Assembly (NCBI GenBank): GCA_025331565.1
Contig: JAFREQ010000096.1
Coordinates: 124,001 to 188,000 of the forward strand
Reading direction: 5' to 3'
Length of the DNA stretch: 64,000 nt
Source of the DNA: Holacanthus passer
Taxonomy: Eukaryota; Chordata; Actinopteri; Pomacanthidae
The translations under genes and the position numbers were made by a program. Below, one piece after another: positions 13,961 through 27,300 of the stretch (the first letter of the stretch is position 1; each line of letters opens with the position of its first letter). The notes under the pieces were generated by a model. That model was not told the origin of the DNA, searched no databases, and saw only the letters and a list, made by a program, of their open reading frames with translations.

Positions 13961-15020
13961 TAAAATAATATGACTACATACGAAATACAGCATTTAAGAA
14001 ATTTTTTAAAATAACTTTTACAATAAAGTTTTTTTTAGAGTCATTTCTAGTCAAAATTACCTGAAGGCTTCTGATATACATTTCCAATTAAAAATCAGAT
14101 TTTGGCTCAAACCTATCAGATCCAATGTAAAAGTAGGCCTTGCCCACCATCAAACTTAATTCATATGTTCAATTCATATATTAATATTTTTACAGCCGCG
14201 TTAAGGTGAAGGAAATTTGAACCATTGTACACACTGTGCAGTAGTTAAATCTAAACCAGTGTTACATATTTTATAATCTGATTATAGATTGCATATGTAA
14301 GATATTTATCTGCAAAGTAGCTTGTAACAATACCTGGGAAGTAAATGTAGTTGAGTAAAATGTACAGTACCAGAAATATAAAGTAAAGCTCGGATGTACA
14401 GTAATTGAGTGGCCTAAATGTACAGAATTTATTGATGTGATTCTAATATAAAATTTCCATTTAAAGTTTTAGTCTGGATAAAATCCTATAGAATACATAG
14501 TTGTAATAGACAGTAGGATTTACTTGTATGGGATTACCTATACATTTTGTTTTGTGTTTCAGTAAACTAGTTGCAATCATAATATATATATATACATATC
14601 TACTCTCTCTCTCTCTCTCTATATATATATTACTGTATCAACAATCCACTTTTATTATTTATCCAGTAATTTCTCTTTTTATGTCTGTAAATCACTTTGT
14701 AGCTTGTTTTTGAAAATAAATAAAGTTATTATTTGCCAAATGGTGATTTCATGGTCACTTCATACATATAATACGTCTATGGTTTTTATGTGTTTATTTT
14801 TTCCAAATCAGTGAATTACAAAGTGTTAGAAGTTGCACTTGACTGTACATATTTTATCATTCTTTTTCTTAAAATCTCTTCTTCTTTATATGTAAATGTG
14901 GTGAATTAAATTTATACAAAACATTAAAAAAAACAACAAAACTTTTGATTGAGGGAATAAATTACATAAAAAGCATTTTTAAAAAAGCGTTATTGGATGT
15001 TTAATGTGGAACATTCGTTT
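13960..15020. repeat. AT-rich block with TA/CT/TA microsatellite before the promoter
   Basis: About 1 kb of markedly AT-rich DNA includes a compound microsatellite at about 14581-14631: a TA run, then (CT)n, then a TA run. It probably contains decayed transposon sequence, but no termini are recognisable. Confidence 0.45.
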
Positions 15021-15199
15021 TAATTAATATCTAGTTTAATTAGAAGAACTATCGCGATAATAAACGTGAATAAACCATGGAAGTAAATTGTCCCGGAGCC
15101 TGTTGCAGTGTTGGAGGGAAGGTGATTTCCTGGAGTGCCTCAGTCGCTGTGATTTCTTCCGGGTTCCTGTCTCGGTTTGTTTTGTTTGGGCAGCTGAAC

Positions 15200-15223
15200 A
15201 TGACAGAAACTCACACTCTGTAG
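15200..15223 (+). other. Short upstream ORF 1 (7 codons plus stop)
   Basis: An ATG in the presumed 5' leader is followed by six further codons and TAG. It would only matter if transcription starts upstream of 15200, which cannot be decided from sequence. Confidence 0.3.
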
Positions 15224-15259
15224 TCACAACTTCTACAACTTCTGTGGCTGAAAACAACA

Positions 15260-15298
15260 ATGTCCTGTGAGGTTTTAGAAGCCAGTTTGACTCGGTAA
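15260..15298 (+). other. Short upstream ORF 2 (12 codons plus stop)
   Basis: An ATG with context AACAACAATGT has A at -3 and starts a 12-codon frame ending in TAA at 15296-15298, 134 bases before the main start. It is a candidate translational damper of the pard3b-like ORF if included in the mRNA. Function is inferred only from position. Confidence 0.35.
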
Positions 15299-15432
15299 AG
15301 TCAGTTCACGGTGATTTCATCCTGAGACACCTGTCGCTCCAGTTTCGGCGGACAGGTGCCTCTTCTCTTCAAGCTCGAAACTTGGATTCATTCCTGGACT
15401 ATTTTCACAAACTTCAGCCTTAAACAGCTGCC

Positions 15433-15549
15433 ATGAAGGTGACGGTGACTTTCGGGGACACGGCCGTGGTGGTCCCCTGTAAGGCTGGGTGGACCGTCCG
15501 GGACCTGATGGACCAAGCCGCGCGGAGGTACCGCAGGATCCTGGAGCAG
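15433..15549 (+). CDS. pard3b: pard3b-like coding exon 1 (residues 1-39)
   Basis: The exon has 39 complete codons, ends CTG GAG CAG and is followed by the donor GTGAAC, so it leaves phase 0. The start ATG has G at -3 (GCTGCCATGA) and an in-frame stop just upstream, and MKVTV is the invariant par-3 family N-terminus. It encodes the first half of the PB1/DIX-like oligomerisation domain. The hydrophobic VVV at 12-14 contains the residue equivalent to Val13, known to matter for rat Par-3 self-assembly. Unlike remembered human PARD3/PARD3B (FGRT), it has FGDT, so Arg9 is replaced by Asp. Confidence 0.95.
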
Positions 15550-18500
15550 GTGAACACCCTCACAAGCTAACCTAGCTTAGCCTAGCTTACGTCACTATCT
15601 TGTTTATCATCTCAAAGCTTTAACACAACATGTTTATGTAATTATGTCTACGTCAAATAATAGTTTGGTTTCAGACATGCTTCACATTTTTACAGTAGCT
15701 TGTTCCCAGAACCTGGCACAGGTGAGGGTCACGTGACAAGCCTGTGGTTATTAGAGGAGCTAAAAAGCAAACAGGAGCCTTATTCTGTGTAATGAGATGG
15801 TGATTCATGAGTTTGGTTTACTGAATATTTACATCTCAAGCAAGTCTCATTCATAAAGAGTTTGACTCCTGTTTAAGCTTTTTTTCCTTGTTTTTAGGAG
15901 CAACAAGTGCCTGAAACTTCCCATCATAATATCTTTATACATGCTGTTATGTGGTGGCATTCACAACATGGCAGTTGAACATAATTAAAATCTTTTGGCT
16001 GAAACCAAAAGGATTGATCCACCTTTAAAATGTAAAAATGAATTAGTATGGTGTCTTGCATTTATGACTTTACTTTATTGTGGTTGTGTTGAATGCAACT
16101 ACAAGTACTGAACTCTTATTTACTTAATATAAAATCAAAGGCTTCTGTCTATCATTTAATGCTTTCTGTCTGTGAAGGTTCTCAGTCATCCAGATCATGG
16201 TATTCAAATAAAGGTTGAATGAATGGCAGCTGGGCTTGGTTGTAGATTCCTGAAGATGATTCACTTCTCATCCAAGAGGCATCTTCAGTTCTGAACTGAA
16301 GTGAAGCGTCAAGAAGAAGAAGTGAAACATCTTAAAGAATCTACAAGTCTAGCTGCCGATGATTCAACCCTTATTTGAATCACTCAGTGAGAATCCATCA
16401 CAGAAGATGAACAACTTGCCTTAACAGACCAGAATGCAATGCAGCTGCAGGACATTTTGGATTATGAGTAAGGGGTGTAACTGTCACATGCCACAACTGG
16501 AAAAAGCTCAGTGGTCTCTGGTTGTTTCTGTGCATCTGGATGCACTAAGTTCATACCTGTTCTGATGTGAGTCAAAAGTCATTCTGGGAAATGTAGGAGC
16601 AGATGAGATGAAGTGGAGACACATCATCAACAAAATATTTCTTTGCATTCACTGAACATCCCAAACCAAACTGATAATAACTGGTTTAGTAAGACTTATG
16701 GAACCTCTGGTGTAGAGTGTTGTCTTCCTGTGACTTGTGTTGTTTTGAATGCCCCCCACATAAGCACAAAGATATGAACCCCCATCTTTCTGCTCCCCGA
16801 TGTCACAATCACTTGAACATAAATCATTCTGCCTGAACTGACCTTTTATTAATCAGCAGCTTTGCATGTGCATGCTGTCGTGGCGTGATAGGGTGCTGAT
16901 GTGTGTCTTGTCCCTGCAAGGATTCGAGTGGTGCTGGCTGCAGCTGCGTCTGTCTACCTGTACAATGGCTCCCTGTTTAAGCCCTGGTATCTCAGCGGGC
17001 AGGTGGAAGTTTACTGTTTGATGTCTTCAATGCGGCCGCAGTCGGGGATGTGCGCTGCGGACAGGAGGCTTTGTCCTGTGAGTGATTGGGGATTAGGATT
17101 GGTGACAGGTCCTGGTTTTATCGGTTGGCTGGTCCCCCCTCAGCCTGCCCACGCACCCTCCCCCTCGGCGCGGCGAGAGGCTGGCTTGCGGAGATGCGAG
17201 AGGCCGTGGAAGCAGGGATGGATGGAGCGATTGGGTGCCTGGATGGCTCGATGGATTGCTTCCACTCAGTGAAGGGAGCACACACAAACACCTAGAGGGC
17301 CGCACACACACACACAGAGGAGCTCATCTTGCTCGGTGTCCCCTGAGCTGTCACGTCTCTGCTTCACTGACAGCCACAGCCATGCCCACTCTGCCCAGCG
17401 GTCCCTGTTGATTTTCAGCGAGACACACTGCGGTGCACAAGCTGAAGTAGGCTAAATGCGAGTGTGTGATTAGAATGCACCAGGCCCTTGATTGCTCTTC
17501 ACAGGGCATGTTAATTAGGAGGCGTTTGCTAGACGCTGACTCAGCAGTCTGTTGCCTTCTCTTAATAGAAGCAGATCATCATGAGGACAGTCGAGCTCCG
17601 TAGCTGCCAGAGAGGTCCAAATAGATCTGACCGGATGTGCCGGCTGCTCCTGCCAGCAGAATCCACTTAGCGCCCACATTAACCGCACATTTCTCCACTC
17701 TCTGGCCTCAGCGTTGACAGCAGGGACAGTGTCAAAAACCTGGGTTTAATCACTGAAGATGTGTGCGTTTGTGTGTGTTGGTTTCTAGCCGTGCAAGTGG
17801 CGAACAGGATTGTGCACAGTCTCAAAGCGCATTGCAGTAATGGCATGTAGACCTTCTTAATTAGCAGTTTATTTTAATGTGATCTCAGCTGTGACTCTGT
17901 ACGTGTTCTTCTGCTTTCATCTTTGCTGTTGAGAAAACAGTTCTGTTCGCAGACAAAGCCTGCAAAAAAAAAAAAACTGCATCCAGAAAATTACTGCTCA
18001 TTATACAGTGTGATTTGTAGAATATGAGAGTGCATGCTATTGTGACGGTGATAAAAGATTTTCCCATGCACAGTATTCAATCACTGCTTTTGTGGCATGT
18101 GGTAAGGAAGTGGGAGCTGTGTAAAGATTTGCACCTAGGGTGTTAAGATTTATATGTTAAAGTAGATATATTTGTTCAATTTGAAATTAAATCGTATCAT
18201 ACCTCCTTCTGTCATCCATAAAGTTACTAAATAATAGGCTTGATTTGTAGAAAACTATTGCCCATTTCTATAAAAGAGTGTCTCTTCTAGGGCTGCAACT
18301 AACAAGTGTTTAATCTATAAAATGCCAAAATATAGTGGACCAGCATATCATATTTTCCCAAATTGATATCTTAAATTGTTTGTTTTGTCAGCAACTGTTC
18401 AAAAATACAAAGATTTGCAAAGGTGTTAAGCAGCAAATTCTCACATTTGAGACACTGGAGCCAACAAATGTTTGGCATTTTTGCTTGATACTAAATCATC

Positions 18501-21500
18501 AATCAATTATCAAACTTATTGTGGGTGAATTTTGTCTCATAGTTTCAGCCCTGTGCCTGTGAACTGTGATGAAGTAAAAAGTCCACAGTTGCAGAAGTGA
18601 AGAGTCGTGATCACAGCTGTGTGACCTCTTGTTGTTTCGATCACTGTATTAGTACAACACTGTAGCCTCGGGGACCGGCATGTAGACTGTGAGTGTTGTG
18701 CGTTCTCAGGGGAAAGAGCCAGGTACTGTAGCTGTCTCGCTCTGTCTCATGGTCTGTCTGTGCAGGTTCAGTTCAGATTACAGCCCCTATACCAACACTG
18801 TGCTGACACTTGACAGCGCTCTAAACAAGCTTAAAGCACTTTGCGCTTCTTCTCATGTATGTAGGAGTGAGTGAGTCCAGTGTGGGTTGGTGTGTGCGTC
18901 AGAACTCAGCTATGCAAAAGACATTTTTTTAAAGTTTAATGTAACTGTTCAAACTTGCAGTTTCTCTTCCTCAGGGTGTTGCGGGTTGGCTGTCAAATGC
19001 ATTCAGGGAAATATTCCGTATTCATCAAACTGTTGTGATTGTATATTGTGTTAACTCTATTGATCCCTGAAAAAAAGTACTCTCCTTGTTCAAATAACTG
19101 TACAGCTACAGAGCAGCATACTGAGGCTAGAAGGTGTTCACTGTTTAGTTGCAGGGAACTGTGGACATCATGACAGTAAAAGGCTGATGTGAGTCTGTGT
19201 CAGTTCCTGTTACAGAGACATGGAAGTACATTTTTTTTTTTCATTCATCAAATTTGTAGTTAATCTTTAAGCAATTTCCCCCTCATCCAGCATTTATAAG
19301 CAATAAATAGACAATAACAGCTTAATATGCAACAGCATAAAATGAGGCAGCACTCATTAAAATCATTTAAAAAGTGGACTTCTGGTTACAATTCCATATT
19401 AAATTGTAGCAACCATTATCACAAATATTTGTTTATGTTATGTATTTATGTGAAAAGTAAGTAAAGTGAAAATATTGGCTGATATATTGTTATCTGATTT
19501 TTGCTGCTGCAGAAATCCAGTCCTGGCCCGGCTCTCCTGCCTGTGCTTCCATAGGGGTTTGAATTGTTTATGAACAGAGTGAAGTATCAAAATAAAGTTT
19601 ATATATAAATATGTTATATATAAACTTCTGAAGAGAGACATTATCTTTACAAATAATTACAATTCTGTTTTACTGTGTATCAAACAATACATAACTGTTA
19701 ATAAACCAGTTATTTAGAGACTTATCGAAGTAACAAATACACCAGTAAACACTTAAAAAGATTGTGGTTTATTAATTATATACTGCTTATAAATGCTGAA
19801 TAGGGAGGATCGAATATTATGAGCTCAATATTAGGCATGTTGGCAATTTGACATTTTCCCTTCTGATACTGAATACTTTAACTCTGGATATCTGCTGAAA
19901 TCATGCACCAATACCAGCGATCTTTTTTTCCCAATTTAAAATCTGTGTATGTTCCGTGTGTGGAACTCATGGGATCATTTGTATTTAAGCTTGTGTGAGG
20001 CCACAGATTCACTTAATCACTGAATTTTATAATAACTGACAAAAAAACTGTTTGATAGATCACTTCATGGCTGATACTTGGTGTGGCATATTGGCTCATT
20101 GCATCCCTGCTTCGTATTATTCCTGTTGTTTTCAGGGGTCATTTTGGCCCTGATTACAGAATGTAGGCGAAGGTCAAGTTGTCTCCATCTCTGGTCGTCA
20201 TCTTCCTTCAGAGAGGAAGCTCTCTGCTTTCTCTGTCCTCTCATTCGCACCGTTGGATCCGGCTCGAAGACAGCTCCTCATCGACATGCTCATTAAAGAC
20301 TTTTTCTTTTTTGTCACGGCTAAATCCACACCGTCCTCCTGCAGCTGTGTAATTACACATTCTTCAGAGTATCAAAGTGTGAAATGCCCCCCCAACACCA
20401 CCACCACCACCGCTGCAGCCCCACTGAATTTAGCTTCACTAATCGCCCCCGACGCTTCACCGTTCTCGAGTGGTGTCATGTTTGCTCACCAGAGAGGGGG
20501 GAAGAGGGAGAAGAAGGAGAGATATGGCTTTAAATGGTGGGGGACTTAATGGTGTAATTTGCAGGGAATTTACTCTTCTAACTGTCACAGTAATTCTCCT
20601 CCGCTGTTGACTGACTGACGACTCCTTTTATTTTTTATTTCATGGGAAGAGTTCAGGATACAAAGGGGAATTACCAGGGATTGACAATGCGGGACTTCTG
20701 AAGAGTTTTTTTTTAAATTCCTGTCTTTCCTCTCCATAGATTACTTTCCCTCTGAAGTGTCATTATTCCCTTTTCATCACTGGGTAGAAAGAGGAAAGTG
20801 TGTTTCCTGGGGTCTTGTGAGTTCTGGCTCAGGAAACAGAAGCACAAGTGTGCCAGGTGTGCTTAAACACTGCCTGCAGAGGTGATGCTAATTAACACTT
20901 GTGGCATTGTTGTGCTCTAATCCACTGATGTGGATTAATCCTTCCTCCCGAAAATCACACTAATGCCTCTCATTTTATTAAGGTGTGTGTCTTAATGCTT
21001 GTGATGTGATGTCATCGTAAAAGAGCCAATTACCTCCCTTCGCTCCTTTGCTGTTGCTGTCATACGAGCACACCCACACACACATTCTCTCACATAAACA
21101 GAAGAAGAGAGGCAGAAGAATGCCGGCAGTTGTTCAGGTTTGACCAGTTTTTCTGGTGAGGTGTAAATGCTGTGCCCTGGCGTCTGGTTTCAACATCTCC
21201 ATCCAGTCCAATACTAAACATTTTAGAATAAATCCCCACAAATGACCAATAAATATATTAATTTTTTTTTTTTTGTAATTTTCAAATCTCACATTGAATC
21301 GAATTAAATAATCTTATCATACTCTCAACTGTTGGTTTCTGGTTTCAAGTCCACCTACCTGATTTACGTCTGAGCACAATGCAGACTGAATTGAGTCTGA
21401 AGATGCTAATTTATATGAGGCGTAAAAGCAAAGGTGTCAGATGTCACTATGAAGATAATGTCTTCAAAACAGAGATTGCATGTTAATATCAGCTGGAAAT

Positions 21501-24317
21501 CAGGTTCTGAATGATGAGTTAACTTAATCTCAGCTAGACACTAAACTCATCAAATTAAGTTATTGAGAAACATGGTTATCCTATGAGCATATTTCCCAGC
21601 AAATAGTCCTTTTTATGACTTTGAGGAAAGTTATGATGGAGGCTTGTTATCTGTCTTTTCACATGCAACCACATCTCACAATCCATCTTTTGATGTATTG
21701 TTGGACAGTTGAACGCTCTGTAAAAGGCCCGTAAGTGGACCTTGAGCTCCACAGTCTATATAGAACTTCACAATGAACGTCAGTAGTCGTTCTTTGTAAC
21801 TACAATTTCTTACAGTGACACCTCTGTGCTCTGTGCTGTGGATCATTTGATTGCTTGCCTATTTGCCTTTCACACAACGATTCTGCATTGTGTGAAAACT
21901 GCAGTGTGTTTTTGTATGCTAGTTGTAGCTGCAGATTACTCTACTCGCTCCATCTCTCTCAACACTGGTGCTGGTATTATGGGCACTTCTGAAGAAAGGG
22001 AGGTTCTGGCTTTATTCCTGTGATTGAAATCCCAGGCTCTCCCAACCATTTGTTTTAAGAGAATGGAGTTGGCCCATTGTGAAAGGCAGACACCCTCTTT
22101 TTTTGTGCCCTGTAATTCACATTCGGATGCAACGGAGCAAGAACGAGCCCATTCACAACGGGGCTCAGTGATACAGCAGAAGCTGCTCGCTGGGTCTGAG
22201 CCAAACTCATTCCAGCCTGCGAGGCTTACAGCCTATAGCTGTTAATTTAGCTGGTAATATAGTCTTGTGTTGCTCTTGACAGATTGCTTATTGGTATGGG
22301 CAGTTCCTATCGGGCCATTTTCTACTGCACACATTGTTAGAAACGATAAACCCTGTCAGATTTTTTTCTAATTTCAGTCTAAAAAAGACTTTTAATAGAA
22401 ATAGTGGAAAAATGGCAAATAATTATTCAACAGAGCTAAATTTAACCCATCCAGGAGGTTGGAATTACTTTCTGCTTCACTTTATATTCATAATTTATGC
22501 AATGTATCATCAGCCTCATCTTTAATTGTTCACGTGTATTTTCTCTTGGTGATCTGCAAAGCATTGCAACAATGGCCGTTGTGTATACTGGGTTACAGAG
22601 AGGGGAAGATGCAATTGTTGGTGTACTTCTCTGTTGAGTTTGATGTGTAAATAGCACATAGATTACAGATTGCAGCTTAGTCAAAAGTCCTTGTTCTCTT
22701 TGTCAATGGATGGAGCGCCAGGCTGGGTGCAGTTCCTGCTCTGTAGGGCGTGCTCACTCTGACCTCTGTCTTCATGGTGACAGTGAAACCCGCCTGGAAT
22801 GTGCCCACCACCGATCCCCACAGACCAGCAGAACTGGAAAAGTTCCTGTCCTCCCGCTCTTTAGTCTCACATTCTTCTGTACAAACTCTGTAAACCTTGT
22901 GTTGTGCATCTATTCCTACTGTACCTACTAAACAAACAGGGAAACCTGCTGTTGTGTCTGGATATCCGTGTGTTTATTATGTTGACTGGCTGTCGGTGTT
23001 CTGTCACTTTTGCTGTAAACATAGCATTTATAGTAGAGTAAAATGGCCGTGTTAAGTTTTTTTTTTTTACCATTGATATCGAAACAGTGACAAATCTTCA
23101 AACATACTGTACGTCTGTAAAAGGGAGAAAAGTTTGAAATTAAAAACATGCAGAATTCTAAATGAAGTACGTAGATCAAGCATTTTTCATATTGTATTCA
23201 TGTAATGTGAATATATTGAATTGCATGGATGTCCACTGCAACCAGAGATATTACTGGAACAGACACCTTAGTATAAACAGTACAGATACTTTTATTTATA
23301 TATATCACAATAATCCCATCCCTCACTGTTCTTTATAGGCCGCCATCAGAAAAGTTTAAATTCACGAAAAGAGCAATTCACGCTGTTTATTGTCTCTAAT
23401 GTGAATATATAATTTTTGCTGTCTTTGTGTCCAGCATGGGGAGAGTGCAGTGAAGACCCACCGCTTGGAGTACATTGACGGAGGAATCCTGGACATGGAC
23501 GACCTGCTGAGTGATCTAGTGGAAGACAGAGACAAGGTGAGGATGAATCGATGGACACGTGCTCGTGCTCGAGCCCCGTTTTCTGTGCTTCAAACTATGG
23601 AAACGCAGTGAAAGTTTACTCACATTCACTTCATCTAGGCTCACACAGTTTTGTCCTATCCTTGTTCTCATCCACCTTTCAGTACGTTGACATGTTGGCA
23701 TGTGATAGACAGCACTTTCTTTTTGTTGGACAGCTTAGCATAACAAAATGAGCCGTGATGCAGGTGGAAAGCTATTTCTGGATTGTTCTTACCTGGTAGG
23801 AGGTACAGTAAATTACAGCAGAGAATCTGTCATTCTCAGCCGTGCTAAGAGTCTGCTAGCGGATTTATTTTGACTCCCTTCGTAAAGTCTCCAGCCTGGC
23901 AGGATGACAGGGTGTCCAATAAACAAGGTATTTGTAAATCCAAACCTTGGTTAGCTTGTCACTGGTTGTGAGAAGTCTAAACCAACTAAATACCAAATGT
24001 GACAAAATGAGTTTTTCTGCTATGGTTCAGACCAAAGAAAACAAACTCTGATTGGATTAATTTGCATCTTAATTCGCTCCATACTTGGTGCTTGGTAAGA
24101 AAATGAACTCCTATCCTCTTCCCAAACCGCCCTCCCTCCTGTTCTCTGGAAGGCAAAGGAGTGGAGTGCTGTGTGATTTAGCTGTCATGTTCATTTTTAC
24201 TGAGACAGAAGAAAGGACACCATTTTTGATTTAAAACAAATCAGCCATGTGCAGAGGGAACTTCTCTGAAACAGCTGTGATGTAACTCCACAACATTTGG
24301 AGTTGAAGTTCATTGCA

Positions 24318-24364
<47 letters not shown>

Positions 24365-27300
24365 GGCCCAATTTCTTTAAAGAGCAAATTTCATTCCTCT
24401 TGCTAATTTCCCATAATGCATTCCTAAGATGTGCTAATAAACTGCCCGAAATCCATATTCATGAGCCCTGAGCCCAGACGAATGATGAATTATCAACACT
24501 TAGTCAGCAAGAAGGCCAAATGAAATGAAAATGGAATATTCAGCCGACCCTCTACCATGCACTAACAATTGGTGAACAATACGGTGTGTGTGTGTGTCAT
24601 GTGCATGTAGGACTGCAAGTTTGGCAAAATACTCTTTGTGAAAAAGGGGACACAACTAAATAATAGATGTGTAAACTCAGTGGGAGTCTTCAATGGAGGG
24701 GGAAAAAAAAGTTTTTCCCATCACAGAGAACAGAGGCTTCATTTTAAATTAATTATAATCATAAGATCTGTGTCTTATTTGTGCATAAGAGGGTGAGCTA
24801 TAGATTTTAATGAGTCATTTTCTGCCATAAACCTGCGTTCTCCCAGCATTCCTCAGAGTGATGATGAAGTGTCACAGATCAAATCCTGCTCCAGCATTTG
24901 ATCAAATTCTTCCACTAACAAGTTACCCTGACGTCGGCTCTCCTTTCCTTGCGGCGGTGCTTTTTGTGATTACGGGCTGTGCTGAGCAAACGCTTCGCTA
25001 CAACCTGCGCCATGCAGGAACTGTCCTATTTACCTTTTGTTTCTTTACTCTCTCAGCTTTCACCCAATTCTCCAAACGCCCTCCCCGCTTTCATCTCGCC
25101 TCTCATTTTATCCTTTTGTTTTTGCTGCTGATGAAAAGATGGCAAGACGGAATAGGACGAGCGCATGTGAGTTTCATAGCGTGTCAGTCATCCGACTTAT
25201 CTCCGGGCTTCCAACCAGTGTCGGCTCTCATAGATTAATGAGCTGTGCCTGGCGTTCTTGATTAGTCTGACTTCCTTTTGTTTGTCTACATTTTTATTAC
25301 CTCGCCACAGCCGACAGATTCTATCTTTAGTGCTTTTCTTTTTTGTTCTGTTATTGTGGCCGGCGCTGTTTCACCATCAATCATACAGGAGTGGTCCCAT
25401 TGTGAGGGCCCTCCACCGCACAGTATGGGTCCTGTGTTAGCCGGGGATGCTAATGAGAGATAATGGTTGGCTATTTGTACGCCTAGTGGTTAGCTTAGCC
25501 GTGAGTCCAGACCTCTTTATCTGGGCCAGCCCCTGACCATTATTCAACACACACACTCGTGCACGCAGTCACACACACGCATCTGTGCTGTCTCTGCCGC
25601 CTGTGCCGAACCACAGGCAGGCGTGTAGCGTAGCATGTTAGCATTAGCGGGTGCGGAAGGAGCGCCACTGGTGGTTGATGAGGGCGGAGATGAGGGGGCG
25701 GCTGTGATTTGATTACAGCTCTGCCCCCTGCATCTGTGACATGTGCGCACACACGCACACACCAACGTGCATGCACACACCGTTCATTAGCACCCCATCT
25801 CGAGACGCCGGCCACCAGCCTCCTCATGAATATTAATATCAATCTGATGAATGTGACAAAGGCCGTGGGGTGTTGGCTAAGGTGTGACCACATATATGCA
25901 GTACACACTCACAGACACAAAGGACCACAGTATAAAAAGAACACTGCAGGTCACAGTTCAGTCAATTATACTCTATGAAGCTCTCCTCTTTGACCCTTCG
26001 CTGTGGGTGTGTGTGCCCTGTAGCTCTAGGATGACGGTTGGAGGCATGGCGGTTGGAGTCATTGACCTGTCAGATACCCCACTACTTTGTTAATGGTGAG
26101 AGGAAGTGGGCAGACAGAACAGCTTTTCCATTTCCTCCTCTTTTGTCACGCTGTTTTGGCCAAATCACCGTAGTTTAGTGTTACATATTCACTCCCTCAC
26201 ATACATCATGGACTTGTATGTGGTTGTGGTTGATATATATCATGAGATCACAGAAAGTAGAAATTCAGGATTTCTTGATTTGTCAGGTATTAATTCTGCC
26301 AAAAACAGACATTTCCCTTCCTTTTCTTTCCTCTTTAGTTCCCCATCCTGCCCTTGCTTCCTCATCTCTCACCTCTGTCCTTTTCTAAAGCAGTTATTAA
26401 CAGATGCAGCGCTTTACCTCCACACATTCACCCATTTCCAGCGAGAGTGATTTTGTTGTCTGGTGTACTTGATTCAGAATGCTGCTGGGTGCAACATAAA
26501 TGAAACTCCACGTCCGGTAGATGCTGCTTGATTAGAAGGCTCCTTCTCATCATTCCTCTCCTTCACCCACATGCAGCTAAAATCTGAATGTTCAACATGT
26601 GTGAGTGTCCTCTCTTGTCACGCCGATCTTCTCCAGAATGGGAATTGAACTCAGGGAGCATAACGTCTCCTCATAAGTGAACTGTCACTCCTCATTCCAC
26701 GTGCACACACACACACACACGCAGAGTACTCCATGCGGACCTTGTTTTCAAGTGGAAAAAACTGCATAAAAAAAACTCAACCTTCCATCCCATGCAGCCA
26801 AATGAGAAATCTAATTTCATGGGAAATTTAATGAAAAAAAAAAACTGCAATGATTTCCTCCATCTCTCTTTAATTAGCCCTTTTTAATCACTGCGCCTAC
26901 AAGGCTTCCATGAACCTCCTGTGCAGTCTCTGGTTGCTGGAATGTAAATGGTAAGGGCGCATATCCCAGCTGATCTCCCTCTGAAATGTCAATGCTTGAT
27001 TACGAGGCAGTCTCCCATGATCCATCTCTTCTGCTTGCATGTCACAGTGGAGGACGTAGTGCTAGAAAAATGAGCCAGTCACATAGAAATGTGTTATGAT
27101 ATTTCAAGCAGGTCTGTGGTCACGAGCATCTTTCACATCCTGTAAAGAGAAAATGATAACTCTTTGAATAATGACCTTATTCAATTGGACACCATGTAAG
27201 AAAACCTTTAAACACATCATTTTACAAAATGAACAGATGCATGAAAGTGCTGTATTTCTTACATACATGTTCAATATTTAGCAGTTATGATTTCCACTTA

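Larger units (their letters stand above)
15020..15432 (+). promoter_or_regulatory. Probable promoter and 5' UTR of the pard3b-like gene
   Basis: This segment directly precedes the first coding exon. CpG content rises relative to the AT-rich block on its left. No TATA box is obvious, so the transcription start cannot be placed. Visible elements are a palindromic ATCGCGAT (15051-15058), an ETS-like CTTCCGGG (15156-15163), and two inverted E2-boxes, CACCTG (15328-15333) and CAGGTG (15353-15358). Two short upstream ORFs lie at 15200-15223 and 15260-15298. An in-frame TAA at 15421-15423, four codons before the main ATG, shows the coding frame does not extend upstream within this exon. A GGTAAAG at 15294-15300 could act as a 5' UTR splice donor; this is not established. 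Confidence 0.6.
15550..23434 (+). other. Intron 1 of the pard3b-like gene (7885 bp)
   Basis: Bounded by donor GTGAAC and acceptor TTTGTGTCCAG. It contains an E2-box and a GTCACGTGAC palindrome near its 5' end, a palindromic MITE-like element (16202-16380), and an AGGGCTGCAACT-terminated element (18289-18552). A CpG-richer patch with a GCGGCCGC site lies at about 16900-17250. No additional exon is supported. Confidence 0.85.

Noticed and set aside
16901..17272. 123-codon open frame in a CpG-richer part of intron 1
   Set aside because: No recognisable domain. The GC-rich composition explains the open frame, and nothing connects it in phase to exons 1 and 2.
24858..25238. 126-codon open frame in intron 2
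   Set aside because: The translation has no family resemblance or domain, and overlapping frames of similar length occur in the same segment.
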